Source: Brevibacterium sediminis (lineage in GTDB: Bacteria; Actinomycetota; Actinomycetes; Actinomycetales; Brevibacteriaceae). From it: a stretch of DNA of 64,000 nt. The stretch covers positions 1 through 64,000 of the forward strand of contig NZ_JABKDD010000015.1 in the NCBI RefSeq assembly GCF_013623905.1. Reading direction: 5' to 3'. This document shows, one piece after another, positions 1-11,544 of this stretch (its first letter is position 1; every line of letters starts with the position of its first letter). A program made the translations under genes and the position numbers. Below the pieces are notes generated by a model, which made no database searches, was not told where the DNA came from, and worked only from the letters and a program-made list of their open reading frames with translations.

Positions 1-104
1 AAGGGAAGTCGAAGAAGGACGTTATCCGGTGCATCAAGCGGTATGTGGCCCGAGAGGTGTATCGGATTCTCGAAGCGACGAACGTGAGGTGCGAGGCCGC
101 TTGA
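1..104 (+). CDS. Transposase C-terminus (IS110-like), partial at window edge
   Basis: Only the last 33 codons are inside the window; the frame begins at base 3 and ends at a TGA at 102-104. The readable tail GKSKKDVIRCIKRYVAREVY is rich in Lys/Arg and resembles the C-terminal end of IS110-family transposases (DEDD catalytic domain followed by a Transposase_20 domain), which often end in a GK(S/T)K-x-(D/E)-A-x-RCLKR-type sequence. This match is from memory. No terminal inverted repeats can be judged because the element lies mostly outside. It points toward the DUF3566/gyrA operon and is separated from it only by a long palindrome. Confidence 0.55.
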   Translation, partial: GKSKKDVIRCIKRYVAREVYRILEATNVRCEAA

Positions 105-122
105 CAAGCATAGAAGGATCCC

Positions 123-166
123 GACGGCGGCCCAGCCACCTCGCGCGAGGTTGCTGAGCCGCCGTC
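123..166. terminator. Bidirectional rho-independent-like terminator
   Basis: A 44-nt nearly perfect palindrome with arms starting GACGGCGGC and ending GCCGCCGTC and only two mismatched positions. It lies between the stop of the transposase (104) and the stop of the convergent DUF3566 gene (176), so it can terminate transcription from both sides. There is no clear T tract, as is common in high-GC actinobacteria. Confidence 0.7.
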
Positions 167-175
167 AGGTAGCAA

Positions 176-1036
176 TTAGTCGTCGGTGAGGGTGAGGCTG
201 AATCCGCCGGCGATGAGGGAGCCGATGTTGTAGATGAAGGCCGCAAGCGTCGACAGCGCCGTCATCAGCACGATGTTGATGACCGCGATGATGAAGCCGG
301 CCGCGACGACCCGGCCGAAGCCGAAGATGCCGACGATCCGCTCGGCCGACTCTGCGCCGGCGAGCTCGCTCATCGTCGATTCGAGGCCGCTCATCACACC
401 GGTCGCCTGCAGCACGACCCACAGGACGATGAAGGCGACGATCGTGGCGATGCCGATCGCCACGGACATGAGGAACGACATCTTCATGACCGACCACGGA
501 TCGACCGCGGAGACGGTGAGGCGGACGGTGCGGGGGCCTTTCTTCTTCTTGCCCTTCCCGCTGTCGACCATGTTCTTCACACCCATCTTCACGCTGCCGG
601 AGCTCGCGCGGACGGTGTTCGCGGCATTTCCCATCACCGAGGTGGCGCCGCGGTTGCCGCCGCCCGATCCCTGGGAGCCCGATCCCTGTGAACCGGAAGT
701 CGGTGCGCCGGATCCCTGCGAACCGGTCTGAGCACCCGATCCCTGAGATCCGGTGTGTGCCGACGGCGTCGAGCCCGCCGAGGGTGCCCGGTTGGGCTTC
801 GGCGAGGCCTTCGGAGCGGGAGGTGCGACGACGGTGGCGTTCTGGCTGTTCGGTCCCGAAGAGCCGCGACCGGGGCCGGATCCCTGTTTCGCGCCGGTTC
901 CCGACCCGGAGTTCGAGCCTGAACCGCTTGCCGCAGCCGACTTGTCGTCCGACTTCGACGATCCGGCCGTCAGACGGGTCGAGCCGCTCGACGTGCGTAT
1001 GATCTTGCCTGAGCCTGGCTGTTTGCTATCGCTCAC
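176..1036 (-). CDS. DUF3566 domain membrane protein downstream of gyrA
   Basis: The 286-residue protein has two parts. Residues 1-165 are a low-complexity, Ser/Gly/Ala/Pro-rich cytoplasmic segment with a repeated GSQGSG unit at about 96-125. Residues 165-283 form the DUF3566 domain, with the motif around AVDPWSV (177-183) and two membrane helices at about 186-212 and 243-275. The ATG overlaps the gyrA stop by 4 bases (ATGA), so the two genes are translationally coupled. The same neighbour follows gyrA in mycobacteria (Rv0007 position). Its biochemical function is unknown; the conserved position suggests a link to growth or the cell envelope, which is inference only. Confidence 0.85.
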   Translation of the reverse strand: MSDSKQPGSGKIIRTSSGSTRLTAGSSKSDDKSAAASGSGSNSGSGTGAKQGSGPGRGSSGPNSQNATVVAPPAPKASPKPNRAPSAGSTPSAHTGSQGSGAQTGSQGSGAPTSGSQGSGSQGSGGGNRGATSVMGNAANTVRASSGSVKMGVKNMVDSGKGKKKKGPRTVRLTVSAVDPWSVMKMSFLMSVAIGIATIVAFIVLWVVLQATGVMSGLESTMSELAGAESAERIVGIFGFGRVVAAGFIIAVINIVLMTALSTLAAFIYNIGSLIAGGFSLTLTDD

Positions 1037-3600
1037 TCTTCCACATCCTCGTTGCCGGTCTGAGGCTCTGCGACCTCACCTTCCGGGACTTCGGCATCGT
1101 CTTCGCTTTCGATCTCGTCTTCGACCTCGGCTTCGGGCCCACGGGTCACTGCGATAATACGATCTTTCTTATCCGGTTTCGCGAACACCACACCCATGGT
1201 GTTGCGTCCCTTCGCCGGAACTTCATCGATGCTCGACCGAACGATCTTACCGCGCTCCATGACCACGAGGACCTCCTCACCGTCTTCGACGATGAGTCCG
1301 CCTACCAAGTCTCCGCGCTGTTCGGTGATCTTCGCAACCCGGATTCCCAGACCGCCGCGCCCCTGCAGACGGTACTCGTCGACCGGGGTGCGCTTGGCGA
1401 ACCCGGCTTCCGTGACGACGAAGACGTAGGTGTCCGGCCGAACGACGTCCATCGTGAGCAGCTCGTCGTCGTCCTTGAACTTCATACCTGTGACGCCACC
1501 GGTGACTCGGCCCAGGGGACGGATCGACTCGTCATCGGCGGCGAAGCGGATCGACATGCCCTTGCGCGAGATCAGCAGCAGGTGATCCTCAGCACCGACG
1601 ATGCGGGCCGAGACCAGCTCATCGGGCTGACCCTTGTATTCGCGCAGGTTTATGGCGATGACACCGCCGGTGCGGTTCGAGTCGTACTCGCTCAGGCGGG
1701 TCTTCTTCACCACACCGGAACGGGTGGCGAGGATGAGGAAGTCGGCTACGTCGTAGTCCCGGATCGACAGCACCTGTGCGATCGTCTCACCTGGTTGGAG
1801 GGCGAGCAGGTTCGCTACGTGCTGGCCCTTGGCATCCCGTGAGCCTTCGGGCAGCTCATAGGCCTTCGCCCGGTACACGCGACCGGTGTTCGTGAAGAAC
1901 AGCAGCCAGTTGTGGGTCGAGGTGACGAAGAACTGTTCGACGACGTCGTCGCCGCGCAGTGCCGCGCCCTTGATGCCCTTGCCGCCACGGTGCTGGGCCC
2001 GGTAGAGGTGAGTCTGGGTCCGCTTCGCGTAACCGCCGCGGGTGATCGTGACGACGACCTCTTCCTCGGGGATGAGGTCCTCCATGGACACGTCTCCGTC
2101 GAATCCGGCGAGGATCTTCGTCCGGCGATCGTCACCGTAGCGCTCGACGATCTCGTCGAGTTCCTCGGACACGATCTCACGCTGGCGAGCCGGGGTTGCC
2201 AGGATGTGGTTGTACTCGGCGATCTGCTGCTCGATCTTCTCGGCCTCTTCCTGGATCTTCAGTCGCTCCAGTGCGGCCAGTCGGCGCAGCTGCAGGTCGA
2301 GGATCGCATTGGCCTGGAGTTCGTCGACCTCGAGCAGCTCCATCAGTCCGCTCCGCGCCTCGTCCGAGGACGGGGAGCGGCGGATCAGGGCGATGACCTC
2401 GTCGAGGGCGTCGAGGGCCTTGAGGTAGCCGCGCAGGATATGCGCGCGTTCCTCGGCCTTGCGCAGACGGAACTGCGTGCGACGGACGATCACTTCGATC
2501 TGGTGCTTGACCCACAGACGCAGGAAGGAGTCGATGCTCAGTGTGCGCGGCACGCTGTCGACGAGGGCCAGCATGTTCGCGGAGAAGTTCTCCTGCAGCG
2601 ACGTGTGCTTGTACAGGTTGTTGAGCACGACCTTGGCCACGGCATCGCGCTTGAGCACGATGACCAGGCGCTGACCGGTGCGGCCGGAGGACTCGTCGCG
2701 CAGGTCGGCGATGCCGGCGACCTTGCCGTCCTTGACGTAGGAGGCGATCTTCGCGGCCAGTGTGTCCGGGTTGACCATGTACGGCAGCTGGGTGACGACG
2801 AGGCAGGTCCGGCCCTGGATCTCTTCGACTTCGACGACTGCCCGCTGGGTGATCGATCCGCGACCGGTGCGGTAGGTGTCCTCGATGCCCTTGCGACCGA
2901 GGACCGTCGCGCCCATCGGGAAGTCGGGTCCCTTGACGATGCCGAGGAGGGCCTCGAGCGCCTCTTCCTTGCTCGCCTCCGGGTGGGACAGCAGCCACTG
3001 TGCGCCCTGGGCGACCTCACGCAGGTTGTGGGGAGGAATGTTCGTGGCCATACCCACGGCGATGCCTGCCGAGCCGTTGACCAGCAGGTTCGGGAACCTG
3101 GAGGGCAGGACCATGGGTTCCTGGTTGCGGCCGTCGTAGTTGTCCTGGAAGTCGACGGTGCCTTCTTCGATGTCCCGGACCATCTCCATGGCCAGGGGCG
3201 CCATCTTGCACTCGGTATAACGCGGTGCGGCCGCTCCGTCGTCGCCCGGGGAGCCGAAGTTGCCCTGACCGGCCACGAGCGGGTAGCGCATCGTCCACGG
3301 CTGCACGAGGCGGACCATGGCATCGTAGATCGCCGTGTCACCGTGCGGATGGTACTGGCCCATCACGTCGCCGACGACGCGCGAGCACTTGGAGAAGTTG
3401 CGGTCGGGGCGGTACCCGCCGTCGAACATCGCGTAGAGCACGCGGCGGTGGACGGGCTTGAGTCCGTCACGGACGTCGGGCAGGGCACGTCCGACGATCA
3501 CGCTCATCGCGTAATCGAGGTACGACCTCTGCATCTCGAGGTTGAGATCAACCTGTTCGATCCGGTTGATTTCTGTTCCGATATCGTTCTCGTCGGCCAA
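1033..3600 (-). CDS. gyrA: DNA gyrase subunit A
   Basis: The protein is 855 residues and makes, with GyrB, the A2B2 type II topoisomerase that introduces negative supercoils. The breakage-reunion domain contains the active-site Tyr128 in APRYTE and the quinolone-resistance region GDTAIYD at 87-93. The C-terminal beta-pinwheel contains a GyrA-box variant, QHRGGKG. The last ~35 residues are strongly acidic, a tail seen in many GyrA proteins. The start is a TTG (3598-3600) giving MADEND; no upstream in-frame start looks better. It lies 142 bases after gyrB and overlaps the DUF3566 gene, so gyrB-gyrA-DUF3566 is probably one leftward transcript running away from the origin. Confidence 0.97.
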   Translation of the reverse strand: MADENDIGTEINRIEQVDLNLEMQRSYLDYAMSVIVGRALPDVRDGLKPVHRRVLYAMFDGGYRPDRNFSKCSRVVGDVMGQYHPHGDTAIYDAMVRLVQPWTMRYPLVAGQGNFGSPGDDGAAAPRYTECKMAPLAMEMVRDIEEGTVDFQDNYDGRNQEPMVLPSRFPNLLVNGSAGIAVGMATNIPPHNLREVAQGAQWLLSHPEASKEEALEALLGIVKGPDFPMGATVLGRKGIEDTYRTGRGSITQRAVVEVEEIQGRTCLVVTQLPYMVNPDTLAAKIASYVKDGKVAGIADLRDESSGRTGQRLVIVLKRDAVAKVVLNNLYKHTSLQENFSANMLALVDSVPRTLSIDSFLRLWVKHQIEVIVRRTQFRLRKAEERAHILRGYLKALDALDEVIALIRRSPSSDEARSGLMELLEVDELQANAILDLQLRRLAALERLKIQEEAEKIEQQIAEYNHILATPARQREIVSEELDEIVERYGDDRRTKILAGFDGDVSMEDLIPEEEVVVTITRGGYAKRTQTHLYRAQHRGGKGIKGAALRGDDVVEQFFVTSTHNWLLFFTNTGRVYRAKAYELPEGSRDAKGQHVANLLALQPGETIAQVLSIRDYDVADFLILATRSGVVKKTRLSEYDSNRTGGVIAINLREYKGQPDELVSARIVGAEDHLLLISRKGMSIRFAADDESIRPLGRVTGGVTGMKFKDDDELLTMDVVRPDTYVFVVTEAGFAKRTPVDEYRLQGRGGLGIRVAKITEQRGDLVGGLIVEDGEEVLVVMERGKIVRSSIDEVPAKGRNTMGVVFAKPDKKDRIIAVTRGPEAEVEDEIESEDDAEVPEGEVAEPQTGNEDVEE

Positions 3601-3706
3601 TGTGGGCTCTTCCCTTGTGTTCGAACCGTGTCCGGCTGGATCTCAGCCGTGTGCGGCGGCGATTGGTGCGTGCAAAGAATGGGGGGCGGTGCATCCGGTC
3701 TCCCAC

Positions 3707-3734
3707 CCTCACCGAGGCGGCTGCCCCGGTGAGG
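3707..3734. terminator. Short hairpin between gyrB and gyrA
   Basis: CCTCACCG (3707-3714) pairs with CGGTGAGG (3727-3734) around a 12-nt loop, immediately after the gyrB stop on the minus strand. No T tract follows, so it may be an attenuator or mRNA-processing hairpin rather than a full terminator. Confidence 0.4.
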
Positions 3735-3742
3735 ACGGACGA

Positions 3743-5782
<2,040 letters not shown>

Positions 5783-5912
5783 CCGCGCCGCACGCTGAAA
5801 TGCCCGTAAGCGGCCTGTGAAGGCATATTTCCCGAATTTTCGTGCCGCAGATGTACCCCCGGACAGGTGAGGTAGCGGCTATGGCCGTTTAAGGCCCTCT
5901 GTGTTCTTCTCA

Positions 5913-5940
5913 GAAATACAGGGATTCTTCCCGGAATTTC
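5913..5940. terminator. Hairpin downstream of dciA
   Basis: GAAAT-N3-GGGA-TTCT-TCCC-N3-ATTTC forms an interrupted stem with a 4-base loop, about 20 bases after the dciA stop on the minus strand. It is the only structure seen in the dciA-gyrB gap (5741-5959) apart from the candidate gyrB -10; the rest of that gap is unremarkable. Confidence 0.4.
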
Positions 5941-5959
5941 GCCGAGGCGGCTGCCCACT

Positions 5960-6472
5960 TCACCCGAATGTGTCCCGGGGTCCGCGGCCGGCCACCGATC
6001 GTCGACCGCGTTTGAAGCTGCGTCCCTGTGGCCCCTTGATCTCGATCTCGGTGATCGTCGCCGAACCCAGCCCTTCCTCGAGTCTGCGCAGGATCGTCGG
6101 TTTGAGCACCCGCAGCTGGGTCGCCCAGGTCGTCGAGTCTGCGGCGATGACGAGCAGGGGAGGAGAGAAGTCGACGGGCGTCGCGTGCTGGGCCACCTGG
6201 GGTCCGACGAGGTCGGGCCACCGGCCGAGCACCTTGCCGATGTCGAGTGAGGACGACCAGCCGCGTTCCGTGATGAGCGACCCGAGCACGGATGACACGG
6301 TCTTCGGGTCGCGGCCGTCACGACCCGATCCGGAGTAGACGGCTTCGCCGCGCAGGCGGGAACGGCGACGGCTGCGGACGAACTTCGCTTCGGTGACCTC
6401 CATCCGTCGGACTCGGTCGAGGGCTTCGAGTGCGGCGACGGGAGTGGAGTAGTCCCGGTCGATGCCGCTCAT
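5960..6472 (-). CDS. dciA: DciA/DUF721 family protein (helicase-loader type)
   Basis: The 170-residue protein carries the DUF721 core with W-x2-LVGPQVAQHATPV and the following LxVxADSTTWATQLRVLKP pattern. A basic N-terminal stretch (SRRRSRLRG) precedes it. DciA proteins interact with the replicative helicase DnaB in bacteria lacking DnaC/DnaI, and this gene occupies the Rv0004 position between recF and gyrB. Its ATG overlaps the recF stop (ATGA), indicating coupled translation in the dnaN-recF-dciA operon. The family match is clear; the helicase-loading role is known for the family and inferred here. The dnaB gene it would serve is also in this window. Confidence 0.85.
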   Translation of the reverse strand: MSGIDRDYSTPVAALEALDRVRRMEVTEAKFVRSRRRSRLRGEAVYSGSGRDGRDPKTVSSVLGSLITERGWSSSLDIGKVLGRWPDLVGPQVAQHATPVDFSPPLLVIAADSTTWATQLRVLKPTILRRLEEGLGSATITEIEIKGPQGRSFKRGRRSVAGRGPRDTFG

Positions 6473-7605
6473 GATGCGCCGCTCTGCAGAAGTCGGGACT
6501 GGTCGATCCGGATTCCTTCGAGACCATCGGGCAGATCGGAGTCGACGGCCGCGGTGATGAAGACCTGTTCGGCCGATGTCACTCTGGACGCCAGACGCTG
6601 ACGCCGACCGGTGTCGAGTTCGGCGAAGACGTCATCGAGGACGAGGATCGGCTGTTCAGCGGCGCTTCCGGCATCGGCGGAGAGCAGATCCCACCCTGCC
6701 AGCTGCATGGCCAACGCCAGCGACCAGGTCTCTCCGTGAGAGGCATAGCCTTTCGCCGGATGGGTTCCGATCATCAGGGACAGATCATCGCGACCGGGTC
6801 CGTGCAGGGTCAGTCCGCGCTCGATCTCAGTCGTGCGGCGACGATCGAGGGCCGCCAGCAGCAGCTCCTTGCAGTCGGCAGCGGATGCTGCCTGCGAGTA
6901 GTCGATGCGCGAATCGTAGGCGATGTGGGCGCCTTGCCGTTCCAGTCGGGCATCGGCTGCGATATAGGCGAAGTTCGTCTGCAGCGGCTCGACGATATCG
7001 GCGAGGATCCGCTGTCGCCCGAAGACGAGTTCGGCAGCGGAGTCCGCGTAGGCCATATTCCAGATGTCGAGTGTCGCCTCGAGGCCGGGATCGCGGTCCT
7101 CGCGGAGCCGTTTGAGCAGAGCATTGCGCTGTTTGAGTGCCCGTTCGAAGTCCGTGATGATCGAAGCGAAGCGCGGATTTCGCGCCACGACGAGCGTGTC
7201 GATCCACGACCGGCGTTCGGCCGGTTCACCGCGGACCAGACTGAGATCCTCGGGAGCGAAGACGACGCAGGAGACGAGGCCGAGGATGTCCTTGAGCTTC
7301 ACCGCATTGCGGTTGACCCGGGCCCGGTTGGCACCTTTGGCCTGGATAGTCACCTCGACGGTGGCATGCCGCTGATCCCGGTTGACCAGTGCGGACACCG
7401 TCGCAGCCGGTCGCCCCTCGTGGACGAGCGGAGCGTCGAAGGCCACCCGATGGGAGCGCTGATGAGCGAGGTACCCGATCGCCTCGACGATATTGGTCTT
7501 CCCGGTCCCATTGTCGGCCACGAATGTGGTGACTCCGGGTGAGAACTCGAGGTCGAGTTCCGGATACGACCGATAGTCACGCAGGGAGAGTCGGGATATC
7601 CACAT
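6469..7605 (-). CDS. recF: DNA replication/repair protein RecF
   Basis: The 378-residue SMC/ABC-like ATPase binds gapped DNA and helps load RecA. It shows the Walker A ADNGTGKTN (30-38), an ABC-type signature region near LALAMQLAGWDLL, and Walker B with D-loop ILVLDDVFAELD. The first Walker A glycine is replaced by Ala30, a minor difference. The ATG starts one base after the TGA of dnaN (TGAATG), and the end overlaps dciA, so dnaN-recF-dciA is translated as a tightly coupled set. Confidence 0.95.
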   Translation of the reverse strand: MWISRLSLRDYRSYPELDLEFSPGVTTFVADNGTGKTNIVEAIGYLAHQRSHRVAFDAPLVHEGRPAATVSALVNRDQRHATVEVTIQAKGANRARVNRNAVKLKDILGLVSCVVFAPEDLSLVRGEPAERRSWIDTLVVARNPRFASIITDFERALKQRNALLKRLREDRDPGLEATLDIWNMAYADSAAELVFGRQRILADIVEPLQTNFAYIAADARLERQGAHIAYDSRIDYSQAASAADCKELLLAALDRRRTTEIERGLTLHGPGRDDLSLMIGTHPAKGYASHGETWSLALAMQLAGWDLLSADAGSAAEQPILVLDDVFAELDTGRRQRLASRVTSAEQVFITAAVDSDLPDGLEGIRIDQSRLLQSGAS

Positions 7606-8745
7606 TCAGATGCGCGTGGGCATGAGCAGATAGCGATAGGACTCGTCGGCAGGACCGTCGAGTTCCTTCTGCCCGGAGATGATGACCGGCTTCATCGGCT
7701 GTGTGAAGGAGAAGTTCACGTACGGGCTCTCGACAGCGGCGAGACCTTCGGCGATGTAGTGCGGGTTGAAGCCGACGGTGATCTCGTCGCCCTGGAGGGT
7801 GGCTTCGACGGCTTCGGAGGCCTGAGCGTCGTCACCGGTGCCGGCGTGGAGGGTGAGCATGCCGTCGGTGACCTCGAAGCGCAGCGGGGTGTTGCGTTCT
7901 GCCACGAGTGAGACGCGGCGAACGGCTTCGCGCAGCACGGCGGTCTCGACGATGGCATGGATCGGAACCGAATCCGGGAACAGCGACCGGACCTTCGGGT
8001 ACTCGCCCTCGATGAGCAGCGAGGTGGTGACTCGACCCGCCGAGGTGAAGGAGATGAGGTCCTTGCCGGCATCGGTGCTCAGGCCGATCGTGACATCGCC
8101 GCCGAGGGACTTCGAGACATCGGAGAGCGTGCGTCCGCGCAGCAGAGCCACGGCCGAGACGTCGGGGCGTCCCGGGTTCCAAGTGAACTCGCGAACGGCC
8201 AGACGATAGCGGTCGGTGGCGAGCATCGTGACTTTCTCGCCCTCGATCTCGACTCTCACGCTGGTGAGGATCGGCAGGGTGTCGTCCTTCGAGGTCGCGA
8301 TCGTGACCTGTGAGACGGCGTTCTGGAACTCACCGGCCGAAACGGTGCCCGAGTCGTCGGGGATCTGCGGCAGCGCGGGGTATTCGGCCACGGGCATCGT
8401 CATGAGTGAGAAGCGCGAGGATCCGCAGGTCACGTCGACCTTCGCATCGATCTGTTCGAGGGTGACCTCTTGGTTCGGCAGAGCCTTGGAGATGTCGGCG
8501 AGCAGACGTCCGGAGACGAGGACCGTTCCTGCGGAGGCGACGTCGGCAACGATCTCGACGCGGGATGAGACTTCGTAGTCGAAGACGGCCAGACGCACTG
8601 TGCCGCCGGCTTCGGCGGTGATGAGAATACCGGTGAGGACCGGAGCGGAAGGACGGTTGGGCAGAGTCTTGGTCGCCCAGGCAACAGCGTCAGCGAGAAC
8701 GTCGCGATTGACTTTGAACTTCAAGGGGGATGCTTCCGCGTTCAC
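7606..8745 (-). CDS. dnaN: DNA polymerase III sliding clamp (beta subunit)
   Basis: The protein is 379 residues from the GTG at 8743-8745 and forms the ring-shaped processivity clamp. The three-domain beta-clamp pattern is present from KFKVNRDVLADAVAWATKTLP to the C-terminal LLMPTRI, the normal clamp ending (LMP.R). An upstream in-frame ATG at 8812-8814 would add 23 residues unlike any clamp. The GTG is preferred because AAGGAG lies four bases before it (8750-8755) and the resulting length is standard. First gene of the leftward operon from oriC. Confidence 0.95.
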   Translation of the reverse strand: MNAEASPLKFKVNRDVLADAVAWATKTLPNRPSAPVLTGILITAEAGGTVRLAVFDYEVSSRVEIVADVASAGTVLVSGRLLADISKALPNQEVTLEQIDAKVDVTCGSSRFSLMTMPVAEYPALPQIPDDSGTVSAGEFQNAVSQVTIATSKDDTLPILTSVRVEIEGEKVTMLATDRYRLAVREFTWNPGRPDVSAVALLRGRTLSDVSKSLGGDVTIGLSTDAGKDLISFTSAGRVTTSLLIEGEYPKVRSLFPDSVPIHAIVETAVLREAVRRVSLVAERNTPLRFEVTDGMLTLHAGTGDDAQASEAVEATLQGDEITVGFNPHYIAEGLAAVESPYVNFSFTQPMKPVIISGQKELDGPADESYRYLLMPTRI

Positions 8746-9083
8746 TTTACTCCTTCGGGGTGGCCACCCGACCTGCACTGGGCATCTGGCACGAGATTCC
8801 GGGTTGCGAGTCACAGGCTCGATACTGCTCGGAAAACTTTACACAGCCTATCCGATTTGTGCCCACCTCAGGAGTGCCGGCCGAAAAGGGATGCCAGGGG
8901 TGCTCAGCGAGCGAATCTCGCATTCGAGAATCAGCCGAGATCCTGTGTTCGAATATTCTGCAGGTCCATGACTCTCTCGACCTCGAGCTTGTGAGCTCGA
9001 AGCTCATCCACCGCAGCAGTCGGTGGCGGTCGCCCTCTTAAGAGTTGAATTCACTTGGTAGAAGTATCAGCACATGTGGAGAC

Positions 9084-9092
9084 TGTGGACAA
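9084..9092 (-). promoter_or_regulatory. DnaA box
   Basis: TGTGGACAA on the plus strand, that is TTGTCCACA on the minus strand, the form preferred in high-GC actinobacteria. Confidence 0.7.
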
Positions 9093-9276
9093 GTGCCGCT
9101 TACCCCAGAGTAATCAAGGGTTCTGAGCCATTATGAGCTTGTGGATGCCATGTGCACCGCGACCGAGGCGTCGGTGGGCGCTTGGGTAAACACAAGCATG
9201 TAGTTCACATCTTTCCACCCGTGGAGCAGTTCTGTCCACCGTTCTGTCCCCAAGCTGTGAGCAATTGTCCCCAGGG

Positions 9277-9285
9277 TTATCCACA
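9277..9285 (+). promoter_or_regulatory. DnaA box, perfect consensus
   Basis: TTATCCACA, exact match to the bacterial DnaA-box consensus, 18 bases from the end of dnaA. Confidence 0.85.
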
Positions 9286-9302
9286 GATGTGTATGACGTC
9301 TT

Positions 9303-10994
9303 CTATAGGCGGTGCTGTTGTTTAATGCGGTTTGTGAGTTCGGTGACCTGGGTGTAGACGGCCCGTCGTTCGGCCATCTGAGTTCGAATCTTCTTGTTCG
9401 CGTGCATCACGGTGGTGTGATCGCGTCCACCGAACGCCTGTCCGATCTTCGGCAGGGAGAGGTCGGTGAGCTCGCGGCACAGGTACATGGCGATCTGCCT
9501 GGCCGTCGTCAGCGTCCTGGACCGGGAGGTTCCGCACAGGTCATCGAGGGTGAGGCTGAAGTAGGCAGCGGTCTGGCCCATGATGTCCGCGGCCGTGACC
9601 GCAGGGGTGTCATCGGGGGTGATGAAGTCCTTGAGCACGGTCTCGGCCAAGGAGACGTCGATCTGCTGATCGTTGAGGTTGGCGAATGCCGTGACCCGGA
9701 TGAGAGCGCCTTCGAGTTCGCGGATGTTCGAGGACACACGGGAGGCGATGTATTCGAGGACATCGTCGGGAACATCGAGCTGCTCGGCTGCGGCCTTGCG
9801 GCGTAGAATCGCGAACCGAGTCTCCATATCCGGCGGCTGCACGTCCGTGAGCAGACCCCATTCGAATCGGGAGCGCAGCCGCTCTTCGAAGCCCTTGAGC
9901 ATCTTCGGCGGCTGATCGGAGGTGATGACGACCTGTTTGGCCTCATTGTGCAGAGCGTTGAACGTATGGAAGAACTCTTCGACGGTCGCATCCTTGCCCT
10001 GCAGGAACTGGATGTCGTCGATCATGAGGATGTCGACCTCACGGTAGCGGCGCTGGAATGCCGGACGCAGAGCATTCGAGGTTTTCGATGAGCCGATCGT
10101 ATTGATGAAGTCGTTGACGAACTCTTCGCTGGAGACGTACTTCACTCGGATCTCCGGGAACAGCTGAGTCGCGTAGTAGCCGATCGCATGGAGCAGATGG
10201 GTCTTGCCCAATCCCGAGTCCCCATAGATGAACAGAGGATTGTAGGCCTTGGCCGGTGCCTCGGCGACAGCGAAGGCCGCTGCATGGGCGAACCTGTTGG
10301 AAGCGCCGATGACGAAGGTATCGAAGGTGTACTTCGGATTGAGCTGAGCGACGCCGGGAGCATCGACGGGCGGGCCCATCGGGGCGGCGGTCGCCTCGGC
10401 GATCTTCATCTCACGGTCGGTCATCCCGGAATCGTCGGGAGCCTGAGGCTGCGAGGCGGGCGTCTGCGCTGCCGGCGGTGCCGATGCCTGCGCCTGCGGC
10501 ATCTGGGTGTCCGAGGTCTGCGCGGCCGGCTGGCCCTGGTTTGGCTGGGCGGATTCGGGCGTCGAATGATCGGCGGGGACCGGTCGGACCGGTTCGGCCG
10601 CCTCGGTGGGGATGGGTTCCGGCGATTCCGTCGCCGAGGTGGAGGTGGCCGGATCGATGGGAACCTGAGTTCCCGGTGTCGGCTCTCCGATGAGTTCTTC
10701 GAAGCGGATCGGCACGTCGAGCTCGGGATCGACGACGAAGCCGAATGTCACTTCGAACCCGAGGACCTTGGAGAACTCCCTGGTCAGGGGGCCGAGCAGT
10801 CGAGTCTCGATGGTGCGGCGGGTGTGTTCTTCGCGCACGGCGAGAAGGATGAGGGCATTGTCGACGAGGGCCTTCGGCACGGCGAGGGAGAGGAATCCCT
10901 TCTGGTGCGACGAGAGGTCCGGGTCCTTTTCCAGGTTTGAGACCACCGTGTGCCAGCGGCTGATGAGCTCATTCTTGGAATTCGACACCGTCAC
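9303..10994 (-). CDS. dnaA: Chromosomal replication initiator DnaA
   Basis: The 563-residue initiator has the usual four domains. Domain I is residues 1-~95. Domain II (~100-205) is a long Pro/Gln/Ala-rich linker. Domain III is AAA+ with Walker [10 protein letters not shown] (258-266) and Walker B DILMIDD (321-327). Domain IV holds the DNA-binding signature [15 protein letters not shown] starting near 522. The start is GTG (10992-10994), preceded by a weak GAGG site. DnaA-box clusters lie on both sides: the downstream gap is the probable oriC and the upstream one may allow autoregulation. Confidence 0.97.
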   Translation of the reverse strand: MTVSNSKNELISRWHTVVSNLEKDPDLSSHQKGFLSLAVPKALVDNALILLAVREEHTRRTIETRLLGPLTREFSKVLGFEVTFGFVVDPELDVPIRFEELIGEPTPGTQVPIDPATSTSATESPEPIPTEAAEPVRPVPADHSTPESAQPNQGQPAAQTSDTQMPQAQASAPPAAQTPASQPQAPDDSGMTDREMKIAEATAAPMGPPVDAPGVAQLNPKYTFDTFVIGASNRFAHAAAFAVAEAPAKAYNPLFIYGDSGLGKTHLLHAIGYYATQLFPEIRVKYVSSEEFVNDFINTIGSSKTSNALRPAFQRRYREVDILMIDDIQFLQGKDATVEEFFHTFNALHNEAKQVVITSDQPPKMLKGFEERLRSRFEWGLLTDVQPPDMETRFAILRRKAAAEQLDVPDDVLEYIASRVSSNIRELEGALIRVTAFANLNDQQIDVSLAETVLKDFITPDDTPAVTAADIMGQTAAYFSLTLDDLCGTSRSRTLTTARQIAMYLCRELTDLSLPKIGQAFGGRDHTTVMHANKKIRTQMAERRAVYTQVTELTNRIKQQHRL

Positions 10995-11028
10995 ATTTCC
11001 TCAGCTTTCAAAAAAATTCGTTCTGGCG

Positions 11029-11157
11029 TGATCCACACCTGTGCATGACTTCCACATAGTTTTCCACAGAATGTGGATCAGTGCCGACTCAGCCCAGTGA
11101 ATCTCCACACTCGTGGATAAGCTTGTGGAAAACTACATGGGTGTGACTTGTGGACGA
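11029..11157. promoter_or_regulatory. DnaA-box cluster in dnaA-rpmH gap
   Basis: Within 130 bases there are six near-consensus boxes, each with one mismatch to TTATCCACA or TTGTCCACA on one strand or the other: TGATCCACA (11029), TTTTCCACA (11060), TGTGGATCA (11072), CGTGGATAA (11112), TGTGGAAAA (11124) and TGTGGACGA (11149). No exact consensus copy is present. The cluster covers the region just upstream of dnaA, so it may autoregulate dnaA or belong to a bipartite origin. The rest of the 10995-11404 gap holds the rpmH promoter. Confidence 0.65.
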
Positions 11158-11226
11158 GGGTTGGTGACGGAAACGCGAACGGCGATGAATTTCGGGCGAG
11201 CGTGACGTGAAACATGCGGATCCCGT

Positions 11227-11256
11227 TTGACCGCTCGGATAGCGCCTCGCTAAGAT
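11227..11256 (+). promoter_or_regulatory. rpmH promoter
   Basis: TTGACC (11227-11232) and TAAGAT (11251-11256) are separated by 18 bases, a good sigma-70-type promoter. It would give an mRNA leader of about 140 bases before rpmH and could drive the rpmH-rnpA-yidD genes. Confidence 0.65.
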
Positions 11257-11404
11257 GGAGTGTCCTGTGTACCGGGCTTCATCCGATTATCCTGATTATC
11301 TTTTGGCTCTTATGCACAGGAGTGCTCGGCGGTCGAGACTCGTACCGCCGTTTTTTGTGAGAACGCACCGGCGTTCACCCGCAACCTAGAAATCGGAGAC
11401 TGAA

Positions 11405-11542
11405 GTGAGCAAGCGTACATTCCAGCCCAATAACCGTAAGCGCGCCAAGAAGCACGGCTTCCGTCTGCGTATGCGCACCCGCGCGGGCCGCTCGATCCTG
11501 GCTGCACGTCGTCGCAAGGGACGTTCCGACATTTCGGCCTGA
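11405..11542 (+). CDS. rpmH: 50S ribosomal protein L34
   Basis: The gene encodes 45 residues, starting [19 protein letters not shown] and ending GRSDISA, the standard bL34 sequence. The start is GTG with GGAG (11395-11398) six bases upstream. It is the first gene to the right of the dnaA gap and is followed after two bases by rnpA, the universal bacterial arrangement. Confidence 0.97.
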   Translation: MSKRTFQPNNRKRAKKHGFRLRMRTRAGRSILAARRRKGRSDISA

Positions 11543-11544
11543 GC

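Larger units (their letters stand above)
8746..9302. other. dnaN-dnaA intergenic region, probable oriC
   Basis: A 557-base gap without a credible gene. It contains one perfect DnaA box (9277-9285), one TTGTCCACA box on the minus strand (9084-9092) and several degenerate ones, for example TTGTCCCCA just before the perfect box and TGTGGATGC near 9140. A relatively AT-rich stretch with CTTAAGAGTTGAATTCACTT at about 9037-9056 could be the unwinding element. In Streptomyces and Mycobacterium oriC lies in this same gap, which is why it is favoured here over the dnaA-rpmH gap. Replication direction fits the divergent gene orientation. Confidence 0.7.

Noticed and set aside
11201-11214. Possible twelfth parS site near rpmH (GACGTGAAAC half)
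   Set aside because: Only the right half resembles parS; three mismatches in the 14-mer make it indistinguishable from chance.
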